Source: Eudoraea adriatica DSM 19308 | GTDB taxonomy: Bacteria; Bacteroidota; Bacteroidia; Flavobacteriales; Flavobacteriaceae | NCBI RefSeq assembly: GCF_000382125.1 | Contig: NZ_KB907546.1 | Location: 434,001-498,000 of the forward strand | DNA: 64,000 nucleotides | Direction: 5' to 3' | In this document: positions 7,886-15,510 of the stretch, one piece after another | How the letters are laid out: each line of letters starts with the position of its first letter | Numbering within the stretch: the first letter of the stretch is position 1 | Position numbers and translations under genes: made by a program | Notes under the pieces: model-generated | The model's input: the letters and a program-made list of their open reading frames with translations, nothing else | The model's database searches: none | What the model was told of the DNA's origin: nothing

Positions 7886-9715
7886 TTATCTTTTTAAGGT
7901 AAAATGTCCCTGAATTTGACCACTGCTGTCCGATATTGCCCGGAACCAATAGTCATTTGAGGGAAGGGGTAAACCATTGAAATTTCCATCCCAACCATTG
8001 GAAGTAGGTTCTATTTGAGCCAGAAGCCTTCCATATCTATCAAAAATATGTATAATGTTTATATTTATTTCATCTGTCAATACAGTTGGAATATACTGCC
8101 AGAAATCATTTACGCCGTCGCCGTTCGGTGTAAAGAATTTTGGGAAACCTTCAAGTGTTAAATCCTGTTCTACACGTTCTTCTGCAATTCCACAACCTTT
8201 TTTATCCCTTACAAATACCATATATGACCCTGAAGGAACATTGTCAAAAACATTACTGTCCTGATATGGTCCGTTTATATTGTCCAATGCATATTCGTAA
8301 TCACCTATACCACTTACATCTACGGTTATTCTTATGTTGTTGCCCTGTTCCGCAATATTTACAGCATTAATAGTCGCGATTTCGGAAGACACCACCTTAA
8401 AAAGCTGGGATTTGGGGCATTCGGTAATACCACTTGCCTGTACTATAGTATTATAGGCTTCATACCGGTAGTCCCCTGTCTCCTCCAGAGCTACTTCTGA
8501 TGTATCAGAGATCAGGGTTTCATTTCCAAACTGATCTATCTGAAACCACCTGAATCCTTCAGCTGTGTCTGTTGAGGATACTATAAAAGGAAGTTCACCC
8601 TCACAAAATGAAATAGTTTCGGGAAAGGAAATTTCCGGATTTATGATGACAAGTTCTCCCGTAACAGAATCAAAATAAGGTCCGCACCCAACAATTGTGG
8701 AGAATGATTCTTGCGTGCAACCTATAGCATCACCTGCGGCATTAAAAGGTACAATTGTAATGAAAAATGTACGATTGGGCTCAAAGTCTATTACAAAGGT
8801 CGAATTTGTAAAGAAAGCAACATTGTCCAGTATTTCTGCCGTAAAAGGAGAATTTCCAATTGTGACTTTGTATCCATCAGCCCCTGCAACTTCAGACCAT
8901 TCTATTAAAGGTGTAAGTGGCACATTTATTTCACCATCCGATGGATTGACAAGGGCTGTACACCCGGGAAGTGTTGCCGCAGCCCCTGTAGTAAAACTTT
9001 GCTCCGGACACGGTGATAAATCACCATTCTCATTGTAGGGGGTAATTTCAACAAATATTTCTGTACTCGGTGGCAAGTCCAAAATAGGATTATAGCTAAG
9101 GACATTACCAACATTCTCATTATTTACAATATCGCCTATTCCGGGAACAGATCCAATGGAGATACGATAGCCAGTGGCTGTAGGAGCATAATCCCATGAG
9201 ATATTGGTGGCAATGTTCACATTTATGGACCCCTCAATTGGGCTTGCCATACTTGTACAAGGAGGAGGGGTAGTAACGTTTTCAGTAGTAAACGTTGAGC
9301 TTGGACATATCAAATCCGGGATCGCCGGGTCAAAAAAGAAAAGTCTTAAGGTAACATATATCTGAGTGTTCTCCGGTAAACCTAAGGGAGGTGTATAGGA
9401 ATCTGCGTTTCCAACATTTGTTTCGCCCAAAATATCCACTCCACCGGGCGTTGTTCCTAAAGAAATAATATAACCGGGAACACCGATTATCGGATCCCAG
9501 GTAATGGTAGAATTGACAGGTATATTATCTGAATTGTTGGCAGGAAACGTCAATACCGGAGAATTACAGTCCTGTGCTGAAACATATACTATACAGCATA
9601 GGAAAATAAGAAAGGCAATGGCTTTTTTAAAGTGTAAACCGGACGCTTCGCCCTGGGCTTCAGTAGAATAGGGGCAAAGAATCAGAAAGAGCAATAATGT
9701 CCCTATCTTTTTCAT
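7886..9715 (-). CDS. T9SS type B cargo protein with three FN3-like modules and a doubled signal peptide
   Basis: A 609-residue exported protein, paralog of the next gene downstream. Three beta-sandwich modules of about 95-100 residues (C..L/M..P..g.invn...I.W ... SFTT) follow the N-terminus, then the same ig-like region (FRWFQIDQFG) and the T9SS type B domain (FPKFFTPNGDGVNDFWQY). The N-terminus is odd: residues 1-21 are a complete signal peptide ending TEAQ, and residues 30-48 (KKAIAFLIF...YVSAQ) look like a second complete signal peptide without its own Met. The ATG at 9715 is the only good start; the open frame further upstream overlaps the permease gene. It begins 26 bases after the permease stop, so co-transcription with the ABC transporter is likely. 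Confidence 0.88.
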   Translation of the reverse strand: MKKIGTLLLFLILCPYSTEAQGEASGLHFKKAIAFLIFLCCIVYVSAQDCNSPVLTFPANNSDNIPVNSTITWDPIIGVPGYIISLGTTPGGVDILGETNVGNADSYTPPLGLPENTQIYVTLRLFFFDPAIPDLICPSSTFTTENVTTPPPCTSMASPIEGSINVNIATNISWDYAPTATGYRISIGSVPGIGDIVNNENVGNVLSYNPILDLPPSTEIFVEITPYNENGDLSPCPEQSFTTGAAATLPGCTALVNPSDGEINVPLTPLIEWSEVAGADGYKVTIGNSPFTAEILDNVAFFTNSTFVIDFEPNRTFFITIVPFNAAGDAIGCTQESFSTIVGCGPYFDSVTGELVIINPEISFPETISFCEGELPFIVSSTDTAEGFRWFQIDQFGNETLISDTSEVALEETGDYRYEAYNTIVQASGITECPKSQLFKVVSSEIATINAVNIAEQGNNIRITVDVSGIGDYEYALDNINGPYQDSNVFDNVPSGSYMVFVRDKKGCGIAEERVEQDLTLEGFPKFFTPNGDGVNDFWQYIPTVLTDEININIIHIFDRYGRLLAQIEPTSNGWDGNFNGLPLPSNDYWFRAISDSSGQIQGHFTLKR

Positions 9716-9741
9716 AGTGTTTCTCCAAACACCACAAGATA

Positions 9742-10575
9742 CTACAAATCCCTCATTTTTAGTAATGTGTACGACAAATAGACAAAAATTGCAGTCCAAC
9801 CAATAACAATAAGAATCTCATAAAATTGAACATGGTAGTCAAGAGCGAGCTCTTCACCAATCTGATCGGCCACTGTCTGTACCGCACCCAATCTTGAAAA
9901 AGGCTCCTTAATAAGGTTAAACATTGCATTTAATGGAAAAATACTCATAACAGCATCTGTGGTTTCCCCATCAAATAACTTCCATCTTATCATACCCCTT
10001 ACAAACCCCTCGAAAACCTGCCATAGAAATAGAAAACCCAGGGCAAAGGCAGAGCGTTTAACAAGAATTCCAAGGAAAAGACAGAAAGAGAAAAATCCGA
10101 CAAGCTTTACAAAAAATGCCAGGAGGAATTCCATATCAGAAAAAATGATGGATAGCTCGTTGTAGTCCGAATAAATAAGTCCAAGTATCATGGATACCAC
10201 GAATACAAATATTGTAGAAATTAATGCAAATGAAATAACCGTAAGGAATTTGGACAGAATGAATTCCTTTTTGGATAGCCCATCTATTAAGTTCTGCTTA
10301 ATAGTTTTATTACTGTATTCATTTGCCATCATTGAGACAATGACTATGGCCAGGAATAGTTTGAAAAAAGCAGTTATGAAGGTGTTGAAATGCCAGATAT
10401 AAGGAAAATTAAAAATCCCCTGCTCCGCCAAATGAAACTTCACAGGTCCTATATCAAACTTAACAGCGGCTACCAGGGCTATCGAAGTAAGAAGTAAAAA
10501 ATAGGCCAGGATAAGGACTCTGCTACTTTTATTATTCCAAAGCTTTATGAATTCTATCTGCAACAACCTTTTCAT
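9742..10575 (-). CDS. ABC-2 type transporter permease
   Basis: A 277-residue integral membrane protein with about six hydrophobic segments. It starts MKRLLQIEFIKLWNNKSSRVLILAYFLL, the pattern of ABC-2 permeases in which a cytosolic helix precedes TM1. A large external loop after TM1 and a motif SNKTIKQNLIDGLSKKEFILSK in the first cytosolic loop match permeases of the bacitracin/lantibiotic-resistance and heavy-metal type. It pairs with the ATPase gene ending 20 bases upstream, giving a two-gene half-transporter cassette. The substrate cannot be read from sequence; such systems export peptides, lipids or drugs. Confidence 0.85.
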   Translation of the reverse strand: MKRLLQIEFIKLWNNKSSRVLILAYFLLLTSIALVAAVKFDIGPVKFHLAEQGIFNFPYIWHFNTFITAFFKLFLAIVIVSMMANEYSNKTIKQNLIDGLSKKEFILSKFLTVISFALISTIFVFVVSMILGLIYSDYNELSIIFSDMEFLLAFFVKLVGFFSFCLFLGILVKRSAFALGFLFLWQVFEGFVRGMIRWKLFDGETTDAVMSIFPLNAMFNLIKEPFSRLGAVQTVADQIGEELALDYHVQFYEILIVIGWTAIFVYLSYTLLKMRDL

Positions 10576-10595
10576 TAGTATCTGGTTTGGAAATT

Positions 10596-11498
10596 TTAAA
10601 TTGATTGATTTTCAGTAAGTGTCAGAAATTGTTCTTCCAGGCTTTCTTTTCTTTTGACCAAATGGGAAAGTACAATACCTTTCTTAAAAAGGATACTGTT
10701 CAATTCGTCTGATTTCATTTCATTTTTAAGAAAGGCAGTAATAAGTCCATTCTCAGTTTTTATTTCACCGAAATTTGGATGTCGCTCTAAAAAATTTATC
10801 AGCGCCTCGTTATTTTCTGTTTTTAATTCAAAGAATCCAAAACTCGCCAGCATACCATCGACCCTGCCGGAATAAAGTTTTTTACCTTTTCTTAGAATTA
10901 CTACATGACTACAAACTTTTTCAACCTCGTCCAGTAAATGAGAGGCTAAAAGAATAGTCGTACCCTGTGCAGCAATTTTTTTTATGATTTGCCTAATTTG
11001 ATGGATTCCCTGGGGATCCAATCCGTTTGTCGGTTCATCCAATATTAGTATTTCAGGATCATTTAACAAAGCTGAGGCAATGGCTAAGCGCTGCTTCATT
11101 CCAAGTGAGTACGTCCTGAACTTGCTGTCCTTCCTTTCCCATAATCCCACGAGTTCCAATTTGTCTTTTATTTTTTCTTCCGGAACTTCCTTGATTTTAC
11201 AGACCAGTTTTAAATTTTGAAGAGCGGTCATATATGGGTAGAAATTGGGCCGCTCTATTATTGCACCGACTTTTTTTAAGGCATCGTGGGTTGAGGTATT
11301 TCCATCAAACCAGGAAAAACTGCCGTTTGTGCTATTTACTACATTCAAAACAATTCCTAGGGTCGTAGATTTTCCACTACCGTTCGGACCCAGGATTCCA
11401 TATACGTTGCCTTTTTGAATGGAAAAGGACAAATCCTGAACTGCCGTAAGGTATCCAAACTTCTTAGTGAGATTGTTAACCGAAAGAATCGTTTCCAA
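10596..11498 (-). CDS. ABC transporter ATP-binding protein
   Basis: The ATPase of the adjacent ABC-2 permease. The 300-residue protein has Walker A GPNGSGKST (37-45), the signature YSLGMKQR (130-137), Walker B LILDEP (151-156) with the D-loop NGLDP, and a switch histidine in ILLASHLLDEVEK. The tail of about 90 residues after the ATPase core is typical of the drug/lantibiotic export group (CcmA/DRA type). It is the first gene of the minus-strand run through the two T9SS cargo genes and faces the divergent kinase-like gene across 88 bases. Whether the exported substrate relates to the cargo proteins is unknown. Confidence 0.93.
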   Translation of the reverse strand: METILSVNNLTKKFGYLTAVQDLSFSIQKGNVYGILGPNGSGKSTTLGIVLNVVNSTNGSFSWFDGNTSTHDALKKVGAIIERPNFYPYMTALQNLKLVCKIKEVPEEKIKDKLELVGLWERKDSKFRTYSLGMKQRLAIASALLNDPEILILDEPTNGLDPQGIHQIRQIIKKIAAQGTTILLASHLLDEVEKVCSHVVILRKGKKLYSGRVDGMLASFGFFELKTENNEALINFLERHPNFGEIKTENGLITAFLKNEMKSDELNSILFKKGIVLSHLVKRKESLEEQFLTLTENQSI

Positions 11499-11586
11499 TT
11501 TTGATGGAGTTTTTTGGTTGTGTCTAGTATACTTGACGAAGAAATCGTTATTTTGTTACAGAAGTAAAAAAAAATAATAGTTATTT

Positions 11587-12672
11587 ATGTCCGGAGAGCG
11601 ATTAATGTCGAAGAAGAAGCCTGCCTATCCTGTAAGTCCCAAGTTGGATGCCTATTTGGACCGTTATAACCGTAAGATTGAAATACCAATCTTTTACGAG
11701 GACTTGTTGCGGTTTGCCGGTTCAGTAGTAGTTTTTGATGATGAAGGCAATGATACTTTATGGGTTAGGGTTTATTATTCTGATTCCGAGCGATCAGAAA
11801 TTGATCAAAGCCTCAAACAGGTATACTCCATTTTGCATTCTGATGGCAGCGATAGAATATTTCAATATTTAAATATAGATGCCGTAGATTATTGCACTTT
11901 TGGTAATTCCAAACCCTTTCGTATCAAAGTAAGGAATATACTCAATGATAATTTTTTGTACTTCTATATTAAAAAAACAGATGCATCTCGCATCTATGGC
12001 CTGGAATTGGAGCATATGTTATCACCTTATCACTTAAATTTTCTAGTGCATAAAGATACGCTGATTGAGGAGCATATTGCGGGTATTCCCGGGGATGTAT
12101 TTATCAAAGACATGCTCCCCAACTGTTCGGAATCTGAAAAAGCTCAGCTTGCCAAAGAGTTTGTAAAATTTAATGAACGATGTATGATCAGGCTTCTGGG
12201 GGATATGCGATCTTATAATTATGTAATTGTTCCCATGCACGATTTTGATCATGTAGTTTACAAAATAAGGGCCATTGATTTTGATCAACAGAGCTTCGAA
12301 GGCAAATTAAAAGTATACCGACCTCAGTTTTTCAAGGAGAATTATATAATGGTTCAAATGGTTCAGAACAAACTGCAGCGAGACTCTGTGGACCAATATA
12401 AAATTGAGGAACGTTCTATTGTGGCTAAAAGGATTATCAGTTCAGGAGATCGAATTAACAGATTGGTAAATATTTGTAAATCAGATAACATATCTCTGCC
12501 TGAAAACATTGAATCCTTAAAAAAGCAGATCTATGACCTTACCTTAGACGTTAACTTTAAGAAATGTAAAACTATGGGTCATTTATTGGACCTCGCTCTC
12601 GATTTTGTAAAGCGTAATTATGAGGATGTGAGTATGAAGCAAATTATCGAGAAGAAAATCAAACTTCCATAG
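11587..12672 (+). CDS. Uncharacterised protein with a divergent APH-like kinase pattern
   Basis: I do not recognise this 361-residue soluble protein from a named family. Residues 125-245 follow the layout of aminoglycoside-phosphotransferase/choline-kinase folds: FLYFYIKK with Lys129/130 where the ATP lysine sits, Glu142 in LELEHML as the helix-C acid, a hinge-like LIEEHIAGIPGD (159-170), LGDMRSYN with Asp206 and Asn211 spaced as in the H-G-D-x4-N loop, and AIDFD (229-233) as the Mg-binding motif. The usual His before Gly-Asp is Leu. This is inference from motif order. An ATG at 11605 is preceded by GGAGAG at good spacing and may be the true start. Its stop lies 3 bases from the convergent nucleoid-protein gene. 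Confidence 0.6.
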   Translation: MSGERLMSKKKPAYPVSPKLDAYLDRYNRKIEIPIFYEDLLRFAGSVVVFDDEGNDTLWVRVYYSDSERSEIDQSLKQVYSILHSDGSDRIFQYLNIDAVDYCTFGNSKPFRIKVRNILNDNFLYFYIKKTDASRIYGLELEHMLSPYHLNFLVHKDTLIEEHIAGIPGDVFIKDMLPNCSESEKAQLAKEFVKFNERCMIRLLGDMRSYNYVIVPMHDFDHVVYKIRAIDFDQQSFEGKLKVYRPQFFKENYIMVQMVQNKLQRDSVDQYKIEERSIVAKRIISSGDRINRLVNICKSDNISLPENIESLKKQIYDLTLDVNFKKCKTMGHLLDLALDFVKRNYEDVSMKQIIEKKIKLP

Positions 12673-12675
12673 GTA

Positions 12676-13734
12676 TTAAGATTTCTGTTCCTTATTAAAG
12701 TAAACAAGATAGTAATACATCTGTCTTTCTTCATCCCAACCTTTTTCTACAAACTTTTCTGCTGATTCGGGGTTTATAAAATCCATTTTGATCTGAATAT
12801 TTGTGTCCAGATGAATAACGTTTTTTATTTTTTTGCGAGTGTCGGACACCGCCTTATTTGCAATATCAAAGCTGGAAACATCTTCTATGCTGTATTTAGG
12901 CCCTTTCTCTGTTTTATAGTGCTTAAATTCGGGGATTAAGTCGGGGTTCTCCATGACTTCATTAAGGAAGTTAGTTTCTTCAAAAGCGTCATTTTTTGCA
13001 AAATGGTTCACAGCCCTGTTCATGAACATAACTTCTTGCTTTTTGTCTTCTGCAGGCAGGACAACATCTTTTGCAAAATTTTGACAAAATTTGAGGTAAT
13101 TTTTGGTGTAGAAGTTATCATCTGCCAGTGCATCTACCCCAAGGAAATGCTCCAGCCAATACTTGGCATCATACCTGTTGCTATCAACGGACAATGCCTT
13201 GTAGCCATCAGACTTGTTTACATTAAATATCAGACAACCTTTATCCAGTTTATTGATATTGATTCCTTTTTGAACATGCATATCCAGATTACGGCCATTT
13301 TCAGCGAACTGTAAAAAATCCTGTTTTATTTCACTTTTAAAGATCCCTATGGCATCCGTTTTTTCATTATCAAGTAGTATATCTGTCAGATAAGCAATGT
13401 AAATCTCACCACTTTTTATGTGGGGATGGTTGGATTGATCATATAAATGCTTGGTCAGACTTAAAGATAGTTCATGAGTCCGCTCGGGATTTTCAAACAT
13501 TTCAGATACAAGTTTATAAACCTCGTTAAACTCTATATCAATTTCATGGGTTAAACGATAATAGTATTCCTCTTTTTCCCGAAAAGGTTTAAAGAAGAAC
13601 TCCTTTAATAAGCCATTGGTTTCGTCGTCCTGGATAAAAGGTTCTTTGGAAAGAAATAGTGGTTCTGCTTTACTTTTATTTCCTATATGGTGTAGTGATA
13701 TGCTTTGAATTTGGGCAGCATAGAGATTGATCAT
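12676..13734 (-). CDS. Nucleoid-associated protein, NdpA/YejK family
   Basis: A 352-residue protein of the 37-kDa nucleoid-associated family (E. coli YejK/NdpA), which binds DNA and the nucleoid. Supporting features are the N-terminal ...IQSISLHHIGNKS, the central stretch IKSGEIYIAYLTDIL followed by IGIFKSEIKQDFLQF, and a C-terminal domain with VIHLDTNIQIKMDFI. No signal peptide or membrane segment. Family members are scattered in Bacteroidota, often near defence or restriction genes; no such gene is seen here. It is convergent with the kinase-like gene, leaving no room for a separate terminator. The DNA-binding role is taken from the family. Confidence 0.85.
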   Translation of the reverse strand: MINLYAAQIQSISLHHIGNKSKAEPLFLSKEPFIQDDETNGLLKEFFFKPFREKEEYYYRLTHEIDIEFNEVYKLVSEMFENPERTHELSLSLTKHLYDQSNHPHIKSGEIYIAYLTDILLDNEKTDAIGIFKSEIKQDFLQFAENGRNLDMHVQKGININKLDKGCLIFNVNKSDGYKALSVDSNRYDAKYWLEHFLGVDALADDNFYTKNYLKFCQNFAKDVVLPAEDKKQEVMFMNRAVNHFAKNDAFEETNFLNEVMENPDLIPEFKHYKTEKGPKYSIEDVSSFDIANKAVSDTRKKIKNVIHLDTNIQIKMDFINPESAEKFVEKGWDEERQMYYYLVYFNKEQKS

Positions 13735-13809
13735 AGTACTTGTCAGGGATTAGTATTAAAGTTTGTTAAGTGTTTGTGTAGAGTATGAATCAGGTAGGGC
13801 TTAAAAAGC

Positions 13810-14304
13810 TTAATTCCAATTTTCATCAAAATCCAAATCATCATAGTTATCCAAAGGTTCATCAAAATCAAAGGATGGATCAGATTCAAATTTCTTTTCT
13901 GGCGGGGAGTCCGGTAATTCACCAAAACTGAATAAAACATTCGGATATTGACGGCCATCTTCTTTTTCCACTATGTCTGCCAATTCAATAAAGAATGTCC
14001 ACATACTTAAAAAATCATATACGTATATAAGCTTGGGTGTTTCCTCAGTCAGGATATCCTCCAATGTAATTTCGTTCATTAGACGAACACCGGAACCATT
14101 TTCACTGGTGTCAAAAAGAGGAATTTCTTCATCCTGGTTCCATAGTTCATCGCAGGTATAAAAAGAGGCCATCTCATTACCTAAAAAACCAAAGGCCTGC
14201 GTAATGGTATTATGAAAATCTTCAAGTGTAGAATTTTGTTCTATTTCTATATCCCTAAAGATATCTTCTTGTGTATCCAGGATTATCCTGATTTTATAAA
14301 TCAT
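13810..14304 (-). CDS. pRiA4b ORF-3-like domain protein
   Basis: A 164-residue acidic protein with the plasmid pRiA4b ORF-3-like fold, also listed in databases as 'IS1096 element passenger TnpR family'. The hallmark is IYKIRIILDTQEDIFRDIEIEQNSTLEDFHNTITQAFGF at residues 2-40, with YTCDELW following. The C-terminal 45 residues are rich in D, E, F and P. Despite the database name there is no transposase, terminal repeat or resolvase catalytic motif, so it is not a mobile element. The frame runs to a TTG at 14313, but the ATG at 14304 is preferred. A well-spaced -33/-7 promoter lies in the 3' end of the heme A synthase gene. Molecular function unknown. Confidence 0.78.
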   Translation of the reverse strand: MIYKIRIILDTQEDIFRDIEIEQNSTLEDFHNTITQAFGFLGNEMASFYTCDELWNQDEEIPLFDTSENGSGVRLMNEITLEDILTEETPKLIYVYDFLSMWTFFIELADIVEKEDGRQYPNVLFSFGELPDSPPEKKFESDPSFDFDEPLDNYDDLDFDENWN

Positions 14305-14327
14305 TAACTCCAATTTATTGGTAGGGG

Positions 14328-14356
14328 CAAAGTTACAAAGTTTTCTGACTAATCAA
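14328..14356 (-). promoter_or_regulatory. Promoter of the pRiA4b ORF-3-like gene
   Basis: On the minus strand TTG (14356-14354), an 18-base spacer and TAACTTTG (14335-14328) fit the Bacteroidota -33/-7 consensus. The -33 part lies inside the last codons of ctaA. The predicted start site is about 15-17 bases before the ATG at 14304. Confidence 0.6.
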
Positions 14357-15367
14357 TCCTTTTGAAGCCTCCAAAACTAAATAGAATTGAATGCCAAATA
14401 GCAATGCAGCCAATATCAAATGCAGTGGCTGACTTGCAAATGGAAAATGGAAATAATACATAACTACCCCTGTAATTACCTCAATAAAAAGAAGACCCAG
14501 AACCCAATTTATCTTCGAATACCCCAGCTTTTTTTGATAAATGGAATATGCTATGTAAAGATTGACCAGTACAACCAAAATTGAAAAAGATCGATGGATA
14601 TAAAATTGTATAGAAGGATTTGCAAGCCAAAGGTTTTTGGAATTTTCCCCGAGTATGTCTATTTGATGATCTATGAACTGCCTTACTTGTGTGCCTAAAA
14701 TAATTTGTATCAGGGTTAGGCCTAATGCCATCCAGATAGCAAACATTACTTTTTTGTCATATTTTCCATTCTCAGAAATGGAATCCGATCTATAAATTAA
14801 ATAGACGAGTAAAGCAACAATAAAAAGGGCCATAACCATATGTAATGTTATTTTGACCGGTTCAAGAACAGAGTAAACTACTGTTGCCCCCAACCATGCT
14901 TGAAAACCCATTCCAAATACAATAAGCCAGGATATCAAGGTTATTTTTTTATCATCTCGCCAAAATGAAATTGATGCAATGGCCAAAAAAAGAGTGGCTA
15001 TTCCAGCCACAGCTCCAAATAGTCTGTTAATAAATTCAATCCATGTATGAAGCGCATTGAAAACTGCGTAGTCATGTTTTTTATACGGCTCCCAATTAAC
15101 TTGATTGTAATTATTCTCCGTAGTGAAATCTGTTTTAGCAACCCATAGCGATTCTTCACGAATTATCACCTGCCCGGCATTATAAGTAAATTCCGGTTGC
15201 CATTGTAATTGGGATACATCCGTTGGTGGGATATAATATCCAAAACACTTTGGCCAATCCGGACAACCCATTCCACTGCCTGTCATCCGAACCACAGCTC
15301 CTGCTATGATTACTAAATAAACCATTACAAGGGTAATTTTGGCGGCGCTTCTAAAATTCCTTTTCAT
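14333..15367 (-). CDS. ctaA: Heme A synthase (COX15/CtaA family)
   Basis: Oxidises the C8 methyl of heme O to a formyl group, giving heme A for cytochrome c oxidases. The 344-residue protein has about eight membrane helices in two four-helix halves. TM1 is followed by RMTGSGMGCPDWPKCFGYY, with the paired loop cysteines of the family; the heme-binding histidines sit in HTWIEFINRLFG, KITLHMVMA, FYIHRSF and QPLHLILA. An extra periplasmic stretch of about 50 residues between TM1 and TM2 (WQPEFTYNAGQVII... NWEPY) resembles a small carbohydrate-binding fold. No cox genes are adjacent. A -7 box lies 19 bases before the ATG. Confidence 0.93.
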   Translation of the reverse strand: MKRNFRSAAKITLVMVYLVIIAGAVVRMTGSGMGCPDWPKCFGYYIPPTDVSQLQWQPEFTYNAGQVIIREESLWVAKTDFTTENNYNQVNWEPYKKHDYAVFNALHTWIEFINRLFGAVAGIATLFLAIASISFWRDDKKITLISWLIVFGMGFQAWLGATVVYSVLEPVKITLHMVMALFIVALLVYLIYRSDSISENGKYDKKVMFAIWMALGLTLIQIILGTQVRQFIDHQIDILGENSKNLWLANPSIQFYIHRSFSILVVLVNLYIAYSIYQKKLGYSKINWVLGLLFIEVITGVVMYYFHFPFASQPLHLILAALLFGIQFYLVLEASKGLISQKTL

Positions 15368-15386
15368 TGCAGCTTTAATATTATAG

Positions 15387-15394
15387 CAAAATTA
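15387..15394 (-). promoter_or_regulatory. -7 box for ctaA
   Basis: TAATTTTG on the minus strand, 19 bases before the ctaA ATG, matches TAnnTTTG. The nearest upstream TTG gives only a 13-base spacer, which is too short, so only the -7 half is supported. Confidence 0.45.
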
Positions 15395-15510
15395 CTATTC
15401 TTATTTTCAAAAACCGTTGTTTTGCTTTTGGGCGTAATAATTAGTTTAAGGAATAAAAAACCCAGGTCCTCTATGCTGGCTTTAGTAACTTTTCCGGAAA
15501 TTTAACTTTT

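Noticed and set aside
8697-9038. 113-codon plus-strand frame inside a T9SS cargo gene
   Set aside because: Antisense to the FN3-like modules, compositionally a mirror of them.
7190-9560. Repeated segments as a repeat array or CRISPR
   Set aside because: The similarity is at protein level between FN3-like modules of about 95-100 residues; there are no short identical DNA repeats with spacers.
13810-14304. IS1096 passenger gene as a sign of a mobile element
   Set aside because: The database name is historical; no transposase, terminal inverted repeats or target duplication are present nearby.
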